64,000 nucleotides of DNA from Pseudoglutamicibacter albus (GTDB lineage Bacteria > Actinomycetota > Actinomycetes > Actinomycetales > Micrococcaceae), in contig NZ_JAVDXX010000001.1 in the NCBI RefSeq assembly GCF_031458175.1, forward strand, positions 1,240,001 to 1,304,000, written 5' to 3'. Positions 36,185 to 44,898 of this stretch are shown one piece after another. The stretch's first letter is position 1; every line of letters starts with the position of its first letter. The notes below the pieces were generated by a model. It was not told the origin of the DNA and searched no databases. It worked only from the letters and a program-made list of their open reading frames with translations. The translations under genes were made by a program, and so were the position numbers.

Positions 36185-36673
36185 TTATGTGGCGGAGAGC
36201 GTACGTTGATGTGGAGGCAACGTTGTCTCTGGGTTTTCCCGCAACGCTTTGATCGCGTCTTCAAAATCTTCGAGGGTTTCAAAGCCTTGATACACGGATG
36301 CAAACCGCAGGTAGGCGACCTGATCGAGCCGGCGTAGCGGGCGAAGGATCGCAAGACCTACATGGTGCGCATCGACTTCCGCCCGGCCTTCCGCACGTAT
36401 TGTCTCTTCGACTTCTTGGGCGAGCATCGCCAGGTCGTCTTCCGATACTGGCCGGCCTTGGCAGGCTTTCGAAACACCAGAGACGATCTTGGCGCGGCTG
36501 AAAGGTTCAGCAACCCCTGAGCGTTTCACAACCGAAAGGCTCGCGGTCTCTACCGTGGTGAAGCGGCGCCCACACGAACTGCATTGGCGGCGACGACGAA
36601 TCGAATAGCCGTCTTCGGTTGCGCGGGAGTCAACAACACGCGATTCAGCATGCCTGCAGAACGGACAAAACAC
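36185..36673 (-). CDS. nrdR: Transcriptional repressor NrdR
   Basis: A 162-residue zinc-ribbon/ATP-cone repressor of ribonucleotide reductase genes. The zinc ribbon has CPFC (3-6) and CSSCGRRF (about 31-38). The ATP-cone spans about 49-139 and senses ATP/dATP. The GTG start is preceded by AGGGAGG. The C-terminal tail ([15 protein letters not shown]) is variable. Ribonucleotide reductase genes are not in the window. Confidence 0.96.
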   Translation of the reverse strand: MFCPFCRHAESRVVDSRATEDGYSIRRRRQCSSCGRRFTTVETASLSVVKRSGVAEPFSRAKIVSGVSKACQGRPVSEDDLAMLAQEVEETIRAEGRAEVDAHHVGLAILRPLRRLDQVAYLRFASVYQGFETLEDFEDAIKALRENPETTLPPHQRTLSAT

Positions 36674-36766
36674 GCGGCTGACCTCCCTTCACAACAGTGC
36701 TCAGGCTGTCACCTCAACGGTCTGCACAGTCCAGACACTCGTTTCACACACGCAACGTGCATCACA

Positions 36767-36795
36767 ATCATAACCGGCATTACGTGAATCACCAA
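36767..36795 (-). promoter_or_regulatory. Candidate nrdR promoter
   Basis: On the minus strand: -35 TTGGTG (36790-36795), 17-bp spacer, -10 TATGAT (36767-36772). The transcript would have a ~85-nt leader ending in AGGGAGG. Confidence 0.55.
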
Positions 36796-36801
36796 CATGT
36801 A

Positions 36802-36819
36802 ATTACTACATCTAGTAAT
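36802..36819. promoter_or_regulatory. Palindrome immediately upstream of the nrdR promoter
   Basis: ATTACTA-catc-TAGTAAT, perfect 7-bp arms, centred about 15 nt upstream of the -35 box. Overlapping it is ATGTA-attac-TACAT (36797-36811). It differs from the published 16-bp NrdR box, so self-regulation is not implied. An additional 9/10 inverted repeat (36855-36864 with 36900-36909) near the hisD stop may be a weak terminator. Confidence 0.5.
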
Positions 36820-36915
36820 CCGCTACAAACACACCCACGGGACTTAGGGTTCTCATAGCGAAGCTGTTGGGGGTCACTGAGCTCCACCGCGGGCCCAGCG
36901 CTTCTCTATCGCTAC

Positions 36916-38262
36916 TCAGAGCTCGCGGGCCGTGACAGCTTCGCCGTGTGCCGGTAGATCTTCTGCGGAAGAGAGCGCCAGAACATGCTCGGCCACTTCA
37001 GCAAGTCCTGCACGGTCATAGCGAATCTCTTGAATGGCCTTGAGGAAGGTCGTGACGTTCAGCCCGGACGCGTGACGAGCCGTCCCCATGGTTGGTAGAA
37101 CGTGGTTGGAACCGGCCGCGTAATCCCCGAGGCTCACCGGCGAATAGGTTCCCAAGAACACCGCACCAGCCTGAGTGATGAGTGCGGCGTCTGCTTCTGG
37201 GTCTTCTGTAAGCAGTTCAAGGTGCTCGGCGGCATAGTGATTCGCGGCAGCGATCGCCGCATCGTGGTCATCCACAAGCACGATGCCGGACTGTGGGCCG
37301 GAGAGCGCCGTCAACACACGCTCGGCGTGCTTTGTTTTTTGCGCTCGTTCTCGCGTCTCGGTGCGGAATACATCCACCAGCTGCGGATCCCACGTGATGA
37401 TGACGCTGGCCGCGTTCGGATCATGCTCAGCCTGGGAGATCGCATCAGCTGCAACGATCTTCGGATCGGCGGAGGCGTCCGCGACGATCGCGATCTCGGT
37501 CGGGCCGGCCTCAGAATCGATACCGACCTCGCCTTTGACCATCGCTTTCGCAGTCGCGACGAAAACATTGCCCGGCCCGGTGATCAAATCGACCGGCTCG
37601 AGCGGAGCATCCAGACCGGCGTCGGCCTCAGCTTCTAGGCCATAAGCCAACACACCGATCGCTTGCGCGCCACCCACCGCATACACTTCCTGGATCCCTA
37701 GAAGCTGCGCGGCAGCAAGAATCGTGGGGTGCGGCAACCCCGTTCCGTCTTTAGCCGGCGGGCTCACGAGCGCGATCGAACCAACACCTGCCTCTTGCGC
37801 AGGCACCACATTCATGACAACCGAGGACGGATAGACCGCCAAACCACCTGGAACATAGAGCCCGACGCGCTGCACCGGCTCCCACCGCATCGTGACACTC
37901 GCGCCAGGGCCAAAGTTGGTTGTGGTCGGGCCCGGCTTGTGATCAGCGGCGAACGTGCGGGCGCGCTCGATCGCGACCTCGAGACCGCGGCGGACTTTCT
38001 CATCGAGTCCAGCCAACGCGTTTGCCATCGCCTCAGCTGGAACGCGAAGGGAAGGCACGGCGACCCCATCGAACTGTTCGGTCAGTGCCGTGACAGCTGT
38101 AGCGCCGCCTTCGCGCACCATCTTGAGGATGTTTTCGACAACGCTCTGATGCTCCATGCTCGTGCTGGCCTCCAAACGGGGCAGGCCAGCGCGGATGCCG
38201 GCATCATCGGCTCCACGCAGATCGATCAGTGGGAGGACATCAGTTTCTTCTACGTTGCTCAC
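36916..38262 (-). CDS. hisD: Histidinol dehydrogenase
   Basis: A 448-residue NAD-dependent zinc enzyme that performs the last two steps of histidine synthesis, histidinol to histidine. Characteristic stretches: RVGLYVPGGLAVYPSSVVMN, TGPGNVFVATAKAMVKGEVGID, GPTEIAIVAD and QAEHDPNA. The catalytic ASGL-type histidine is in TARHASGLNVTTF. GTG start. No other his gene lies in the window. The upstream region has a perfect 8-bp-arm palindrome, suggesting specific control. Confidence 0.97.
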   Translation of the reverse strand: MSNVEETDVLPLIDLRGADDAGIRAGLPRLEASTSMEHQSVVENILKMVREGGATAVTALTEQFDGVAVPSLRVPAEAMANALAGLDEKVRRGLEVAIERARTFAADHKPGPTTTNFGPGASVTMRWEPVQRVGLYVPGGLAVYPSSVVMNVVPAQEAGVGSIALVSPPAKDGTGLPHPTILAAAQLLGIQEVYAVGGAQAIGVLAYGLEAEADAGLDAPLEPVDLITGPGNVFVATAKAMVKGEVGIDSEAGPTEIAIVADASADPKIVAADAISQAEHDPNAASVIITWDPQLVDVFRTETRERAQKTKHAERVLTALSGPQSGIVLVDDHDAAIAAANHYAAEHLELLTEDPEADAALITQAGAVFLGTYSPVSLGDYAAGSNHVLPTMGTARHASGLNVTTFLKAIQEIRYDRAGLAEVAEHVLALSSAEDLPAHGEAVTAREL

Positions 38263-38268
38263 CCTCCC

Positions 38269-38274
38269 AGTCTA
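38269..38274 (-). promoter_or_regulatory. -10 box of hisD
   Basis: Minus-strand TAGACT ends 6 nt before the GTG. The intervening GGGAGG could alternatively be a ribosome binding site of a longer transcript. Confidence 0.4.
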
Positions 38275-38300
38275 GGAGCCGAAGCATGCGGTGCGCCCAT

Positions 38301-38319
38301 GTGTCACACCGTGTGACAC
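38301..38319. promoter_or_regulatory. 19-bp palindrome upstream of hisD
   Basis: GTGTCACA-ccg-TGTGACAC, perfect 8-bp arms, 39 nt upstream of the hisD start and just past the dnaE stop side (dnaE ends at 38330). Symmetry and position fit a dimeric repressor (TetR/GntR/LacI type). No U tract, so it is unlikely to be a terminator for dnaE. Confidence 0.6.
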
Positions 38320-38329
38320 TTCCGCTGAG

Positions 38330-41300
38330 CTAGATGAGACAGTCCGGCCCTAGGAGCACCTTGAGGTCGCCGAACAGTGCTGCGTTCGGGGTGACCTTGT
38401 ATTGGGAACCCAACCGCATCGTTTCAATCGTGGCGCTACCGATGAGTTTGACCCGCACTTCGGATTTACCGGGGTGGGTTCGCAGGACGTCACCGAGTTG
38501 GCGGATCACCGGCTCGGTGGCCTGGTGTGTTGGGATCTGAACCAGCAAAGGGCCTGAGCCGCCGTCAGCGGTGATGTCTGGGATCTTGAGCTCTTGCGCA
38601 GAGATCGAGATCGCCCCGTCATCGCGGCGCTGGAAGCGGCCCTTGACGGTCACGATGAGGTCCTCTGCCAACAAGGTCGCGATCGGCTGGTACGCCTGCC
38701 CAAAGAACATGACCTCGATCGAACCCGAGAGGTCTTCAATCTCACATTTGGCGTACGGGTTGCCCGAGTTCTTCGCAACACGCCGCTCAAGGTTGGTGAT
38801 CATCCCGGCGATCGTGATGGTGTGCCCGTCTTGCGGGCCACGGTCGGAGACCACGGTTGCGATCGGCATGTCAGCGAGCCTGCCGAGCGCATCCCCCAGC
38901 CCCTGCAGCGGGTGGTCGGATACGTAGAGGCCCAACATTTCACGCTCGAGGCTGAGCTTTTCCTTCTTATCCCATTCAGGAATGTCAGGGATTTCAACAT
39001 CGAGCGCGTTCGCCAGGCTCTCATCCCCGGACATGCTGAATAAGTCGAATTGATGTGCGGCCTCGTGGCGTTTGAGCGCCATCGCTTGATCCACAGCATC
39101 TTCGTGGATAGCGGTCAATGCACGGCGATGGTGGCCGAGGTCGTCAAAAGCGCCTGCTTTGATGAGGGATTCGATGGTGCGCTTGTTGAGCGCTTGCGGG
39201 CCGACTTTGTTGAGGAAATCGGAGAAGGACTCGAAACGTCCCTTTTCTTCGCGGGCCTCCACGATGGCTTCCACAACGTGGCTACCGACGTTACGGACCG
39301 CACCGAGCCCGAAGCGGATGTCACTTCCGACTGGGGCGAAGTTATTTTGGGATTCATTGACGTCAGGCTGCAGAACCTTGATGCCCATCCGGTGGCATTC
39401 GTTGAGGTAGAGCGCCATCTTGTCTTTATCTGTACCGACCGAGGTCAACAGCGCGGCCATGTATTCGGCCGGATAGTTGGCTTTGAAGTAGGCGGTCCAA
39501 TAGGACACGAGTCCGTAGGCGGCGGAGTGCGCTTTGTTGAACGCATAGTCAGAGAACGGGAGCAGGATGTTCCACAGCGAGGTGATCGCCTCCTCGGAGA
39601 AGCCACGTTCGACCATGCCGTCATGGAATCCCTGATACTGGCGATCCAACTCTTCTTTCTTCTTTTTACCCATCGCACGCCGCAAGAGGTCTGCCTGGCC
39701 CAGCGAATAGCCTGCGACTTTCTGCGCGATCGCCATAACCTGTTCCTGGTAGACGATCAAACCGTAGGTGGTATCCAGGATTTCTGCGAGCGGTTCAGCC
39801 AGTTCCGGGTGGATCGGGGTGATCTCCTGCTGCCCGTTTTTACGCAACGCATAATTCGTGTGGGAGTTAGCGCCCATCGGGCCTGGACGGTACAGCGCGA
39901 TGACCGCGGAAATGTCTTCGAAGTTGTCTGGACGCATGAGGCGCAGCAGAGAGCGCATCGGCCCGCCATCGAGCTGGAAAACACCGAGTGTGTCGCCTCG
40001 AGCCAGCAGCTCATAGGCCGCCTTGTTGTGGGTGTCGAGCCGTTCAAGGTCCGGGACCTCTCCCCCGTTGAGGCGGATGTTCTCCATCGCATCAGAGATG
40101 ATCGTGAGGTTACGCAGACCCAAGAAGTCCATCTTGATCAGGCCGAGGGATTCACAAATCGGGTAGTCCCACTGCGTGATGACCTGTCCGTCTTGGAGGC
40201 GACGCATGATCGGCACAACATCGATGATCGGTTCCGAAGACATGATGACCCCGGCCGCGTGCACACCCCACTGGCGTTTGAGGCCTTCCAAGCCTTTCGC
40301 GGTTTCGAAAACCTTGCGGGCTTCCGGGTCAGATTCGAGCAGTTCGCGGAATTCGCCGGCCTCGCCGTAGCGCGCGGCATCTGGGTTCTCTACGTCCCAC
40401 AGCGAAATGTCTTTAGCCATCACCGCTGGCGGCAAAGCCTTAGTCAGGGTCTCGCCCATCGCGAACGGGTGACCCAGCACGCGGGAGGCATCCTTGAGTG
40501 CCTGCTTTGTTTTGATCGAACCGTAGGTCACGATCATCGAGACCTTATCGGCACCGTATTTTTCGATCACATACTGGATGGTTTCGCCGCGGCGGCGATC
40601 GTCAAAGTCGACGTCGAAGTCCGGCATCGAGACACGTTCTGGGTTGAGGAAACGCTCAAAGATCAAGCCGTGCTCAAGCGGGTCCAGGTCAGTAATACGC
40701 AACGCGTAAGCGACCATCGAGCCCGCACCCGAACCACGCCCAGGCCCCACACGGATGTCGTGGTCCTTGGACCAGTTGATGAAGTCCGCGACCACCAGGA
40801 AGTAGCCGGGGAAACCCATACGCTCGATAATCCCGAGCTCGTATTCGGCCTGCTTCTGGGATTCTTCCGGAACTCCATCCGGATAACGGTAGTGCAGGCC
40901 GCGCTGAACCTCCTTGACCAGCCACGTGTGCTCCGTCTCCCCTTCCGGGACCGGGAACTGTGGCATGTATTTGCCGATCGATGGCTCAAAATCGACCTTG
41001 CACCGTTCAGCGATCATCAGCGTGTTATCGCACGCTTCAGGCAGCTCGCTGAAAAGCTCACGCATTTCACGCGGTGACTTCAAGTAGTAGCTGGAACCGT
41101 TGAACGCGAAACGTTTACCGCCCTGATCATACGAGGGCTCCAACAGGGTTGAGCCGGACTGGATCGCCAAGAGCGCTTCGTGTGCTTTCGCGTCTTCTTC
41201 GTGCGTGTAGTGAAGGTCGTTAGTCGCAACCAGCGGCAGGTTGAGGTCTTTAGCTAGACGCATCAGATCGCCACGCACGCGGTGCTCGATTTCGAGCTCG

Positions 41301-41893
41301 TGGTCCATGAGCTCGAGGAAATAATTCCCCTCACCGAAAATGTCTTTGTACTCCCCGGCCGCACGCAGCGCCTCATCGTATTGACCCAGCCGCAAGCGAG
41401 TCTGAATCTCACCCGATGGGCAACCCGTTGTTGCGATAACACCCTTGGAGTATTGGGAGATCAGTTCACGGTCCAGGCGCGGCCAACGCGAGAAAACCTG
41501 ATCCAGCGACGCCTTCGAGACCGCCTTGTTGAGGTTGTACCAGCCTTCGTTATTCTCCGCCCACAGCGTCATGTGGGTATAAGCGCCACCACCGGAGACG
41601 TCATCGCCCTTTTGATCACGCGTACCCCACTGCACACGCGTGCGGTCGCTACGTGCAGTACCTGGAGTCACATACGCTTCAACACCCAAGATGGGGTTGA
41701 TGCCTTTGTCTTTAGCCTTCCGATAGAAATCGTAGGCACCGAAAAGATAGCCGTGATCGGTGATCGCCATCGAATCCATGCCCAACCGTTGGGCTTCATC
41801 GAAAAGATCAGTAACACGGGCCGCACCATCCAACATCGAATATTCGGTGTGGGTGTGCAGGTGAACAAAACCATCGTCAAGACTTCCAGCCAC
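38330..41893 (-). CDS. dnaE: DNA polymerase III alpha subunit
   Basis: The 1187-residue replicative polymerase. The PHP domain begins HLHTHTEYSMLDG near residue 12. The catalytic aspartates are in MPDFDVDFDDRRRGE near 425. Also visible are GPGRGSGAGSMVAYAL and, near residue 1000, an OB-fold (TIAGMITNLERRVAKNSG). Length and PHP type match DnaE1, not the mutagenic DnaE2. GTG start with no Shine-Dalgarno site; TACCAT ends 6 nt upstream, suggesting a leaderless message. Confidence 0.97.
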   Translation of the reverse strand: MAGSLDDGFVHLHTHTEYSMLDGAARVTDLFDEAQRLGMDSMAITDHGYLFGAYDFYRKAKDKGINPILGVEAYVTPGTARSDRTRVQWGTRDQKGDDVSGGGAYTHMTLWAENNEGWYNLNKAVSKASLDQVFSRWPRLDRELISQYSKGVIATTGCPSGEIQTRLRLGQYDEALRAAGEYKDIFGEGNYFLELMDHELEIEHRVRGDLMRLAKDLNLPLVATNDLHYTHEEDAKAHEALLAIQSGSTLLEPSYDQGGKRFAFNGSSYYLKSPREMRELFSELPEACDNTLMIAERCKVDFEPSIGKYMPQFPVPEGETEHTWLVKEVQRGLHYRYPDGVPEESQKQAEYELGIIERMGFPGYFLVVADFINWSKDHDIRVGPGRGSGAGSMVAYALRITDLDPLEHGLIFERFLNPERVSMPDFDVDFDDRRRGETIQYVIEKYGADKVSMIVTYGSIKTKQALKDASRVLGHPFAMGETLTKALPPAVMAKDISLWDVENPDAARYGEAGEFRELLESDPEARKVFETAKGLEGLKRQWGVHAAGVIMSSEPIIDVVPIMRRLQDGQVITQWDYPICESLGLIKMDFLGLRNLTIISDAMENIRLNGGEVPDLERLDTHNKAAYELLARGDTLGVFQLDGGPMRSLLRLMRPDNFEDISAVIALYRPGPMGANSHTNYALRKNGQQEITPIHPELAEPLAEILDTTYGLIVYQEQVMAIAQKVAGYSLGQADLLRRAMGKKKKEELDRQYQGFHDGMVERGFSEEAITSLWNILLPFSDYAFNKAHSAAYGLVSYWTAYFKANYPAEYMAALLTSVGTDKDKMALYLNECHRMGIKVLQPDVNESQNNFAPVGSDIRFGLGAVRNVGSHVVEAIVEAREEKGRFESFSDFLNKVGPQALNKRTIESLIKAGAFDDLGHHRRALTAIHEDAVDQAMALKRHEAAHQFDLFSMSGDESLANALDVEIPDIPEWDKKEKLSLEREMLGLYVSDHPLQGLGDALGRLADMPIATVVSDRGPQDGHTITIAGMITNLERRVAKNSGNPYAKCEIEDLSGSIEVMFFGQAYQPIATLLAEDLIVTVKGRFQRRDDGAISISAQELKIPDITADGGSGPLLVQIPTHQATEPVIRQLGDVLRTHPGKSEVRVKLIGSATIETMRLGSQYKVTPNAALFGDLKVLLGPDCLI

Positions 41894-41899
41894 ACCACC

Positions 41900-41905
41900 A
41901 TGGTA
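41900..41905 (-). promoter_or_regulatory. -10 box of a likely leaderless dnaE transcript
   Basis: Minus-strand TACCAT is separated from the GTG start at 41893 by exactly 6 nt (GGTGGT). Confidence 0.45.
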
Positions 41906-42023
41906 GCCAGCACTACGGCCCTTACCGGGGACGGCTCGGCATCAACCCACAAGTATCACCGAACAGTGTGGCGCGGCTCCCCTAGCGCTGTTCCTTCTAC
42001 GCTCTGTTTCTTCTACGCGGCGT

Positions 42024-42941
42024 TCACTCTTCACGCAGAAGCTCGAGTGCATCCACAAGATCCTGCGGATACGGGGCATCCAGGTACATCTCTTCCCCGG
42101 TGACTGGATGTGTGAAACCTAACTCTTTGGCGTGCAGCCACTGGCGCGTCAGGCCCAGTTTTGCCGCCACGGTCGGGTCAGCTCCGTACTGCTGATCCCC
42201 CACGAGTGGGTGGCCCATCGCGGAGAAATGCACACGGATCTGGTGGGTGCGCCCAGTCTCAAGTTTGACCCGCAACAGCGAGGCGATCCCGAATGCCTCT
42301 TCAAGCTTGTAATGGGTCACGGCGTTGCGGCCATCCGTGACTACAGCGAAACGCCACGTCGCGTTCGGGTGCCGGCCAATCGGTGCATCGATGGTGCCTT
42401 CCATCGGATCAGGTAGCCCTTGGACCACGGCGTGATAGATCTTGGTCGGCGTGCGGTCTTTGAACGCTTGCTTGAGCCCGGCATAGGCGGGTTCGGATTT
42501 CGCAACAACCATGAGCCCCGATGTGCCCACATCGAGGCGCTGTACGATACCGGCACGCTCTTGCGCTCCTGAAGTTGCGATCGCAATACCCTGGCGTGCC
42601 AGCTGTCCCGTGACAGTCGGCCCCGCCCATCCCGGGGAGGGGTGCGCGGCGACCCCGACCGGTTTGTTGATCACCACAAGGTCGGCGTCTTGATACACAA
42701 TCGGGATGTCCTGCACGGGTTCCTCCACTTCTTCAGCCGCTTCGATCCTCACCGTAATCTCAGAACCGGCGTCCGGGCGCATCGACTTCAAGCCACGCTG
42801 CCCATCCACGCTCACCTGTCCGTCTTGGATCATCTGAGCCGCGAGCGTTCGCGAGACGTCTGCGGCTTTAGCGACCACCACATCGAGCCGTTGTCCCGTA
42901 CCTGCCACCGTGATGATGCGCGCATCAGATTCGTAACTCAC
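42024..42941 (-). CDS. rluD: RluD-type 23S rRNA pseudouridine synthase
   Basis: A 305-residue RluA-family enzyme. An N-terminal S4 RNA-binding domain (RLDVVVAKAADVSRTLAAQMI) precedes the catalytic domain with the Asp in QRLDVGTSGLMVVAKS. Conserved TGRTHQIRVHFSAMGHPLVGD follows. RluD modifies helix 69 of 23S rRNA; which positions this protein targets is inferred. GTGA overlap with lspA stop: the two are cotranscribed, as is usual. Confidence 0.93.
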   Translation of the reverse strand: MSYESDARIITVAGTGQRLDVVVAKAADVSRTLAAQMIQDGQVSVDGQRGLKSMRPDAGSEITVRIEAAEEVEEPVQDIPIVYQDADLVVINKPVGVAAHPSPGWAGPTVTGQLARQGIAIATSGAQERAGIVQRLDVGTSGLMVVAKSEPAYAGLKQAFKDRTPTKIYHAVVQGLPDPMEGTIDAPIGRHPNATWRFAVVTDGRNAVTHYKLEEAFGIASLLRVKLETGRTHQIRVHFSAMGHPLVGDQQYGADPTVAAKLGLTRQWLHAKELGFTHPVTGEEMYLDAPYPQDLVDALELLREE

Positions 42942-43534
42942 GCGTCCTCCTGAGCGACTGTTTCCCCGCGTTCGCTGGGGCTTGCTCCGCTGGAGCTTCC
43001 CCCGCTAGAGCTGCTTTCGCTCAAGCTCTGTTCTTTCAGCTCCTTCAACGGCACGTTGCACCAGATCAACAACACGATCGCGACCACGCTGCATGTGATC
43101 AGGGAGTCTGCGATGTTGAAGATCGCGAAATTGCCAACCGAAATGAAGTCCACCACGTGGCCGTGTCCGAAAGCTGGTGGGCGGAAAAGCCGGTCCGTCA
43201 GGTTACCGAGCGTTCCGGCGAGCAACGAAGCAAGAGCGATGGTCCACAAACGCGAGCGTGTCTTGAACAACGTGATCACTACCGCCACGGAAACCACCGC
43301 CATGAAGACGGTGAAGACCCATGTGAAGTCCTCACCCATCGAAAACGCCGCACCCGGGTTCCGGATCGAATACCACTTAAACCACGGCTCGATGACCCAA
43401 CGGATCTCGCCGATTCTCATCTGCGTTTCAACCCAATACTTGGTCAGCTGATCAAAGCCGTAACCGATCACCAGAATGATGCCCGCGATGATCGCGAGAC
43501 CTCCACGGGATGCGGTGCTCTTCGACGTTGTCAT
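42938..43534 (-). CDS. lspA: Lipoprotein signal peptidase II
   Basis: About 198 residues with four spans; cleaves signal peptides of prolipoproteins such as the one encoded at 26350. The catalytic aspartates are in GNLTDRLFRPP and FNIADSLITC. ATG at 43534 has AGAAGGG upstream; a frame start at 43561 lacks one. The cytoplasmic C-terminus is extended by a Ser/Gly/Glu-rich tail made of pentads. Confidence 0.94.
   Translation of the reverse strand: MTTSKSTASRGGLAIIAGIILVIGYGFDQLTKYWVETQMRIGEIRWVIEPWFKWYSIRNPGAAFSMGEDFTWVFTVFMAVVSVAVVITLFKTRSRLWTIALASLLAGTLGNLTDRLFRPPAFGHGHVVDFISVGNFAIFNIADSLITCSVVAIVLLIWCNVPLKELKEQSLSESSSSGGSSSGASPSERGETVAQEDA
42973..43032 (-). repeat. 15-bp tandem repeat in the lspA 3' end
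   Basis: Four 15-bp units (42973-42987, 42988-43002, 43003-43017, 43018-43032) sharing CGCT....GCT, encoding SLSES, SSSGG, SSSGA and SPSER in the C-terminal tail. Confidence 0.72.
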
Positions 43535-43622
43535 AGGTACCCTTCTGGTGCCGGAAATCAAATGGATTCAAAAGCTCGATAGTTATAGAGCTACAGCCAC
43601 AGGTATAAGGCTACAGATACAG

Positions 43623-43660
43623 TTCAAGGCGGTGACCCTGATCAGGGTCACCGCCTTGAA
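43623..43660. terminator. Perfect 38-bp palindrome, divIVA terminator
   Basis: Perfect inverted repeat (left half 43623-43641, right half 43642-43660), GATC at the centre. It separates divIVA from lspA and probably ends the division-gene transcript. Confidence 0.85.
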
Positions 43661-43690
43661 GCTGGCTTAGAACTAGATCAGAACAGTGTC

Positions 43691-43750
43691 CTTAGAACTG
43701 TGCCGATGCTGAGAACTGTCGTGCCGATGTTTAGATCTGTGCCGAGATTG
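43691..43750 (-). repeat. Three degenerate 18-21-bp repeats straddling the divIVA stop codon
   Basis: Copies at 43691-43708, 43709-43729 and 43730-43750 share (c/t)t.aga.ctgt..tgccga. The last contains the divIVA stop; the other two lie downstream. The gene's 3' end seems to have been tandemly duplicated into the untranslated region. Confidence 0.65.
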
Positions 43751-44369
43751 GGGTCTGGCCGTCAAGATCAGATAGCTGGTCTGCGATGTAGTTACGCAGA
43801 CGGCCGCGGTAATCGGCTTCGAAGGCCTTGAGGTCTTCGATCTCGTCTTCGAGCATGCTCTTCTTCTGTGCAAGATCATCGAGCGTGCGACGCTTGGTTT
43901 CTTCGGCGTCGTCGGTGGTCTTCTTAGCTGCTGCTTCAGCGTCAGAGACAAGCGACTGCGCCTGAGCCTGTGCCTCGGAAACGATGCGATCGCGTTCCTG
44001 AGCGCCCTGGTTGACGTATTCGTCGTGGAGGCGCTGGGCCATCTGCAGAACGCCTGCGGCCTCGTCTGCGGTGCCACCGCCAGACGTAGATACCGGGAAC
44101 GTTGCCTCGGTTGCCGCAGAGACTGGCATGACAGGCTCTGGAACATCGTGGTCTGCGGTCTCCGAGGTTGCGGAGACTGGTGCAGGAACAACGTTTCCTT
44201 CCTGGCATTCAGCCAGCTGGCGGCGCAGCTCGGCGTTCTCATCATTCAGGCGACGAAGTTCTTCTACAACCTCATCCAGGAAGTCATCGACTTCGTCCTG
44301 GTCGTAGCCTTCACGGAACTTCGTTGGCTGGAAGCGTTTGTTGACTACATCATCCGGCGTGAGGGCCAT
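43731..44369 (-). CDS. divIVA: Polar growth/division scaffold DivIVA (Wag31)
   Basis: A 212-residue coiled-coil protein that marks curved membrane at poles and septa and directs peripheral wall growth in actinobacteria. The N-terminal DivIVA motif ALTPDDVVNKRFQPTKFREG is followed by QDEVDDFLDEVVEELRRL, a Ser/Thr/Pro-containing linker (about 65-105), and a long second coiled coil (MAQRLHDEYVNQGAQERD...). GAGGAGATC precedes the ATG. It ends the division cluster as in other actinobacteria. Confidence 0.95.
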   Translation of the reverse strand: MALTPDDVVNKRFQPTKFREGYDQDEVDDFLDEVVEELRRLNDENAELRRQLAECQEGNVVPAPVSATSETADHDVPEPVMPVSAATEATFPVSTSGGGTADEAAGVLQMAQRLHDEYVNQGAQERDRIVSEAQAQAQSLVSDAEAAAKKTTDDAEETKRRTLDDLAQKKSMLEDEIEDLKAFEADYRGRLRNYIADQLSDLDGQTPISAQI

Positions 44370-44536
44370 CTGATCTCCTCGATTACTCGGGTACGGTCAC
44401 CAGCGATACTTTCGCCAGTCACGATGAATAAAGACTTAGAAACGCCTGTGCTGCGGATCAGCTCGACGCTTGCTTGATAACAACTATATAACGATTTTCG
44501 CTTTTTTGCGATGTTGACCGCTATTAGCGTCACAGC

Positions 44537-44830
44537 CTACACAAATCCTACACCCATTTGGAACACAAGTCCCTTCACAATGGACACCACGAAGAACACG
44601 AGAATGAACGAAAGGTCCAGCTGGACGCCGCCGAAATTCACCGGAGGCATCGCCTTGCGAACCCACCCGAGCAGGGGTTCTGTGGTGCGGTTGACAGTGC
44701 TCGCGAATACAAGAGCGGCGCCCCGCGGGCGCCAGTCACGAACAAAAGAGTCGATGAAACTCACGACAATGCGCGCCATTAGCAGATACATAAACACGCT
44801 CAACGCCAGATAAATCACGCCAAAGATCAC
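44537..44830 (-). CDS. yggT: YggT family membrane protein
   Basis: A 97-residue protein with two spans (FGVIYLALSVFMYLLMARIVVSF and LSFILVFFVVSIVKGLVFQMG) around TVNRTTEPLLGWVRKAMPPV, the YggT hallmark. Associated with osmotic tolerance and cell shape in other bacteria. GTG start with GGAGG upstream. Between sepF and divIVA, the standard position. Confidence 0.92.
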   Translation of the reverse strand: MIFGVIYLALSVFMYLLMARIVVSFIDSFVRDWRPRGAALVFASTVNRTTEPLLGWVRKAMPPVNFGGVQLDLSFILVFFVVSIVKGLVFQMGVGFV

Positions 44831-44898
44831 GCCGATTGCCTCCGATTATCTTTCGATCTCGTCCCTTGCGAGCCGTATCGCCCCACAAGCGCCACTGC

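Noticed and set aside
36802-36819. NrdR box upstream of nrdR
   Set aside because: Spacing and core bases differ from the published 16-bp box.
39050-41077. 675-residue open frame antisense to dnaE
   Set aside because: The reverse complement of a long conserved gene with strong codon bias; no recognisable domain and dnaE is unambiguous.
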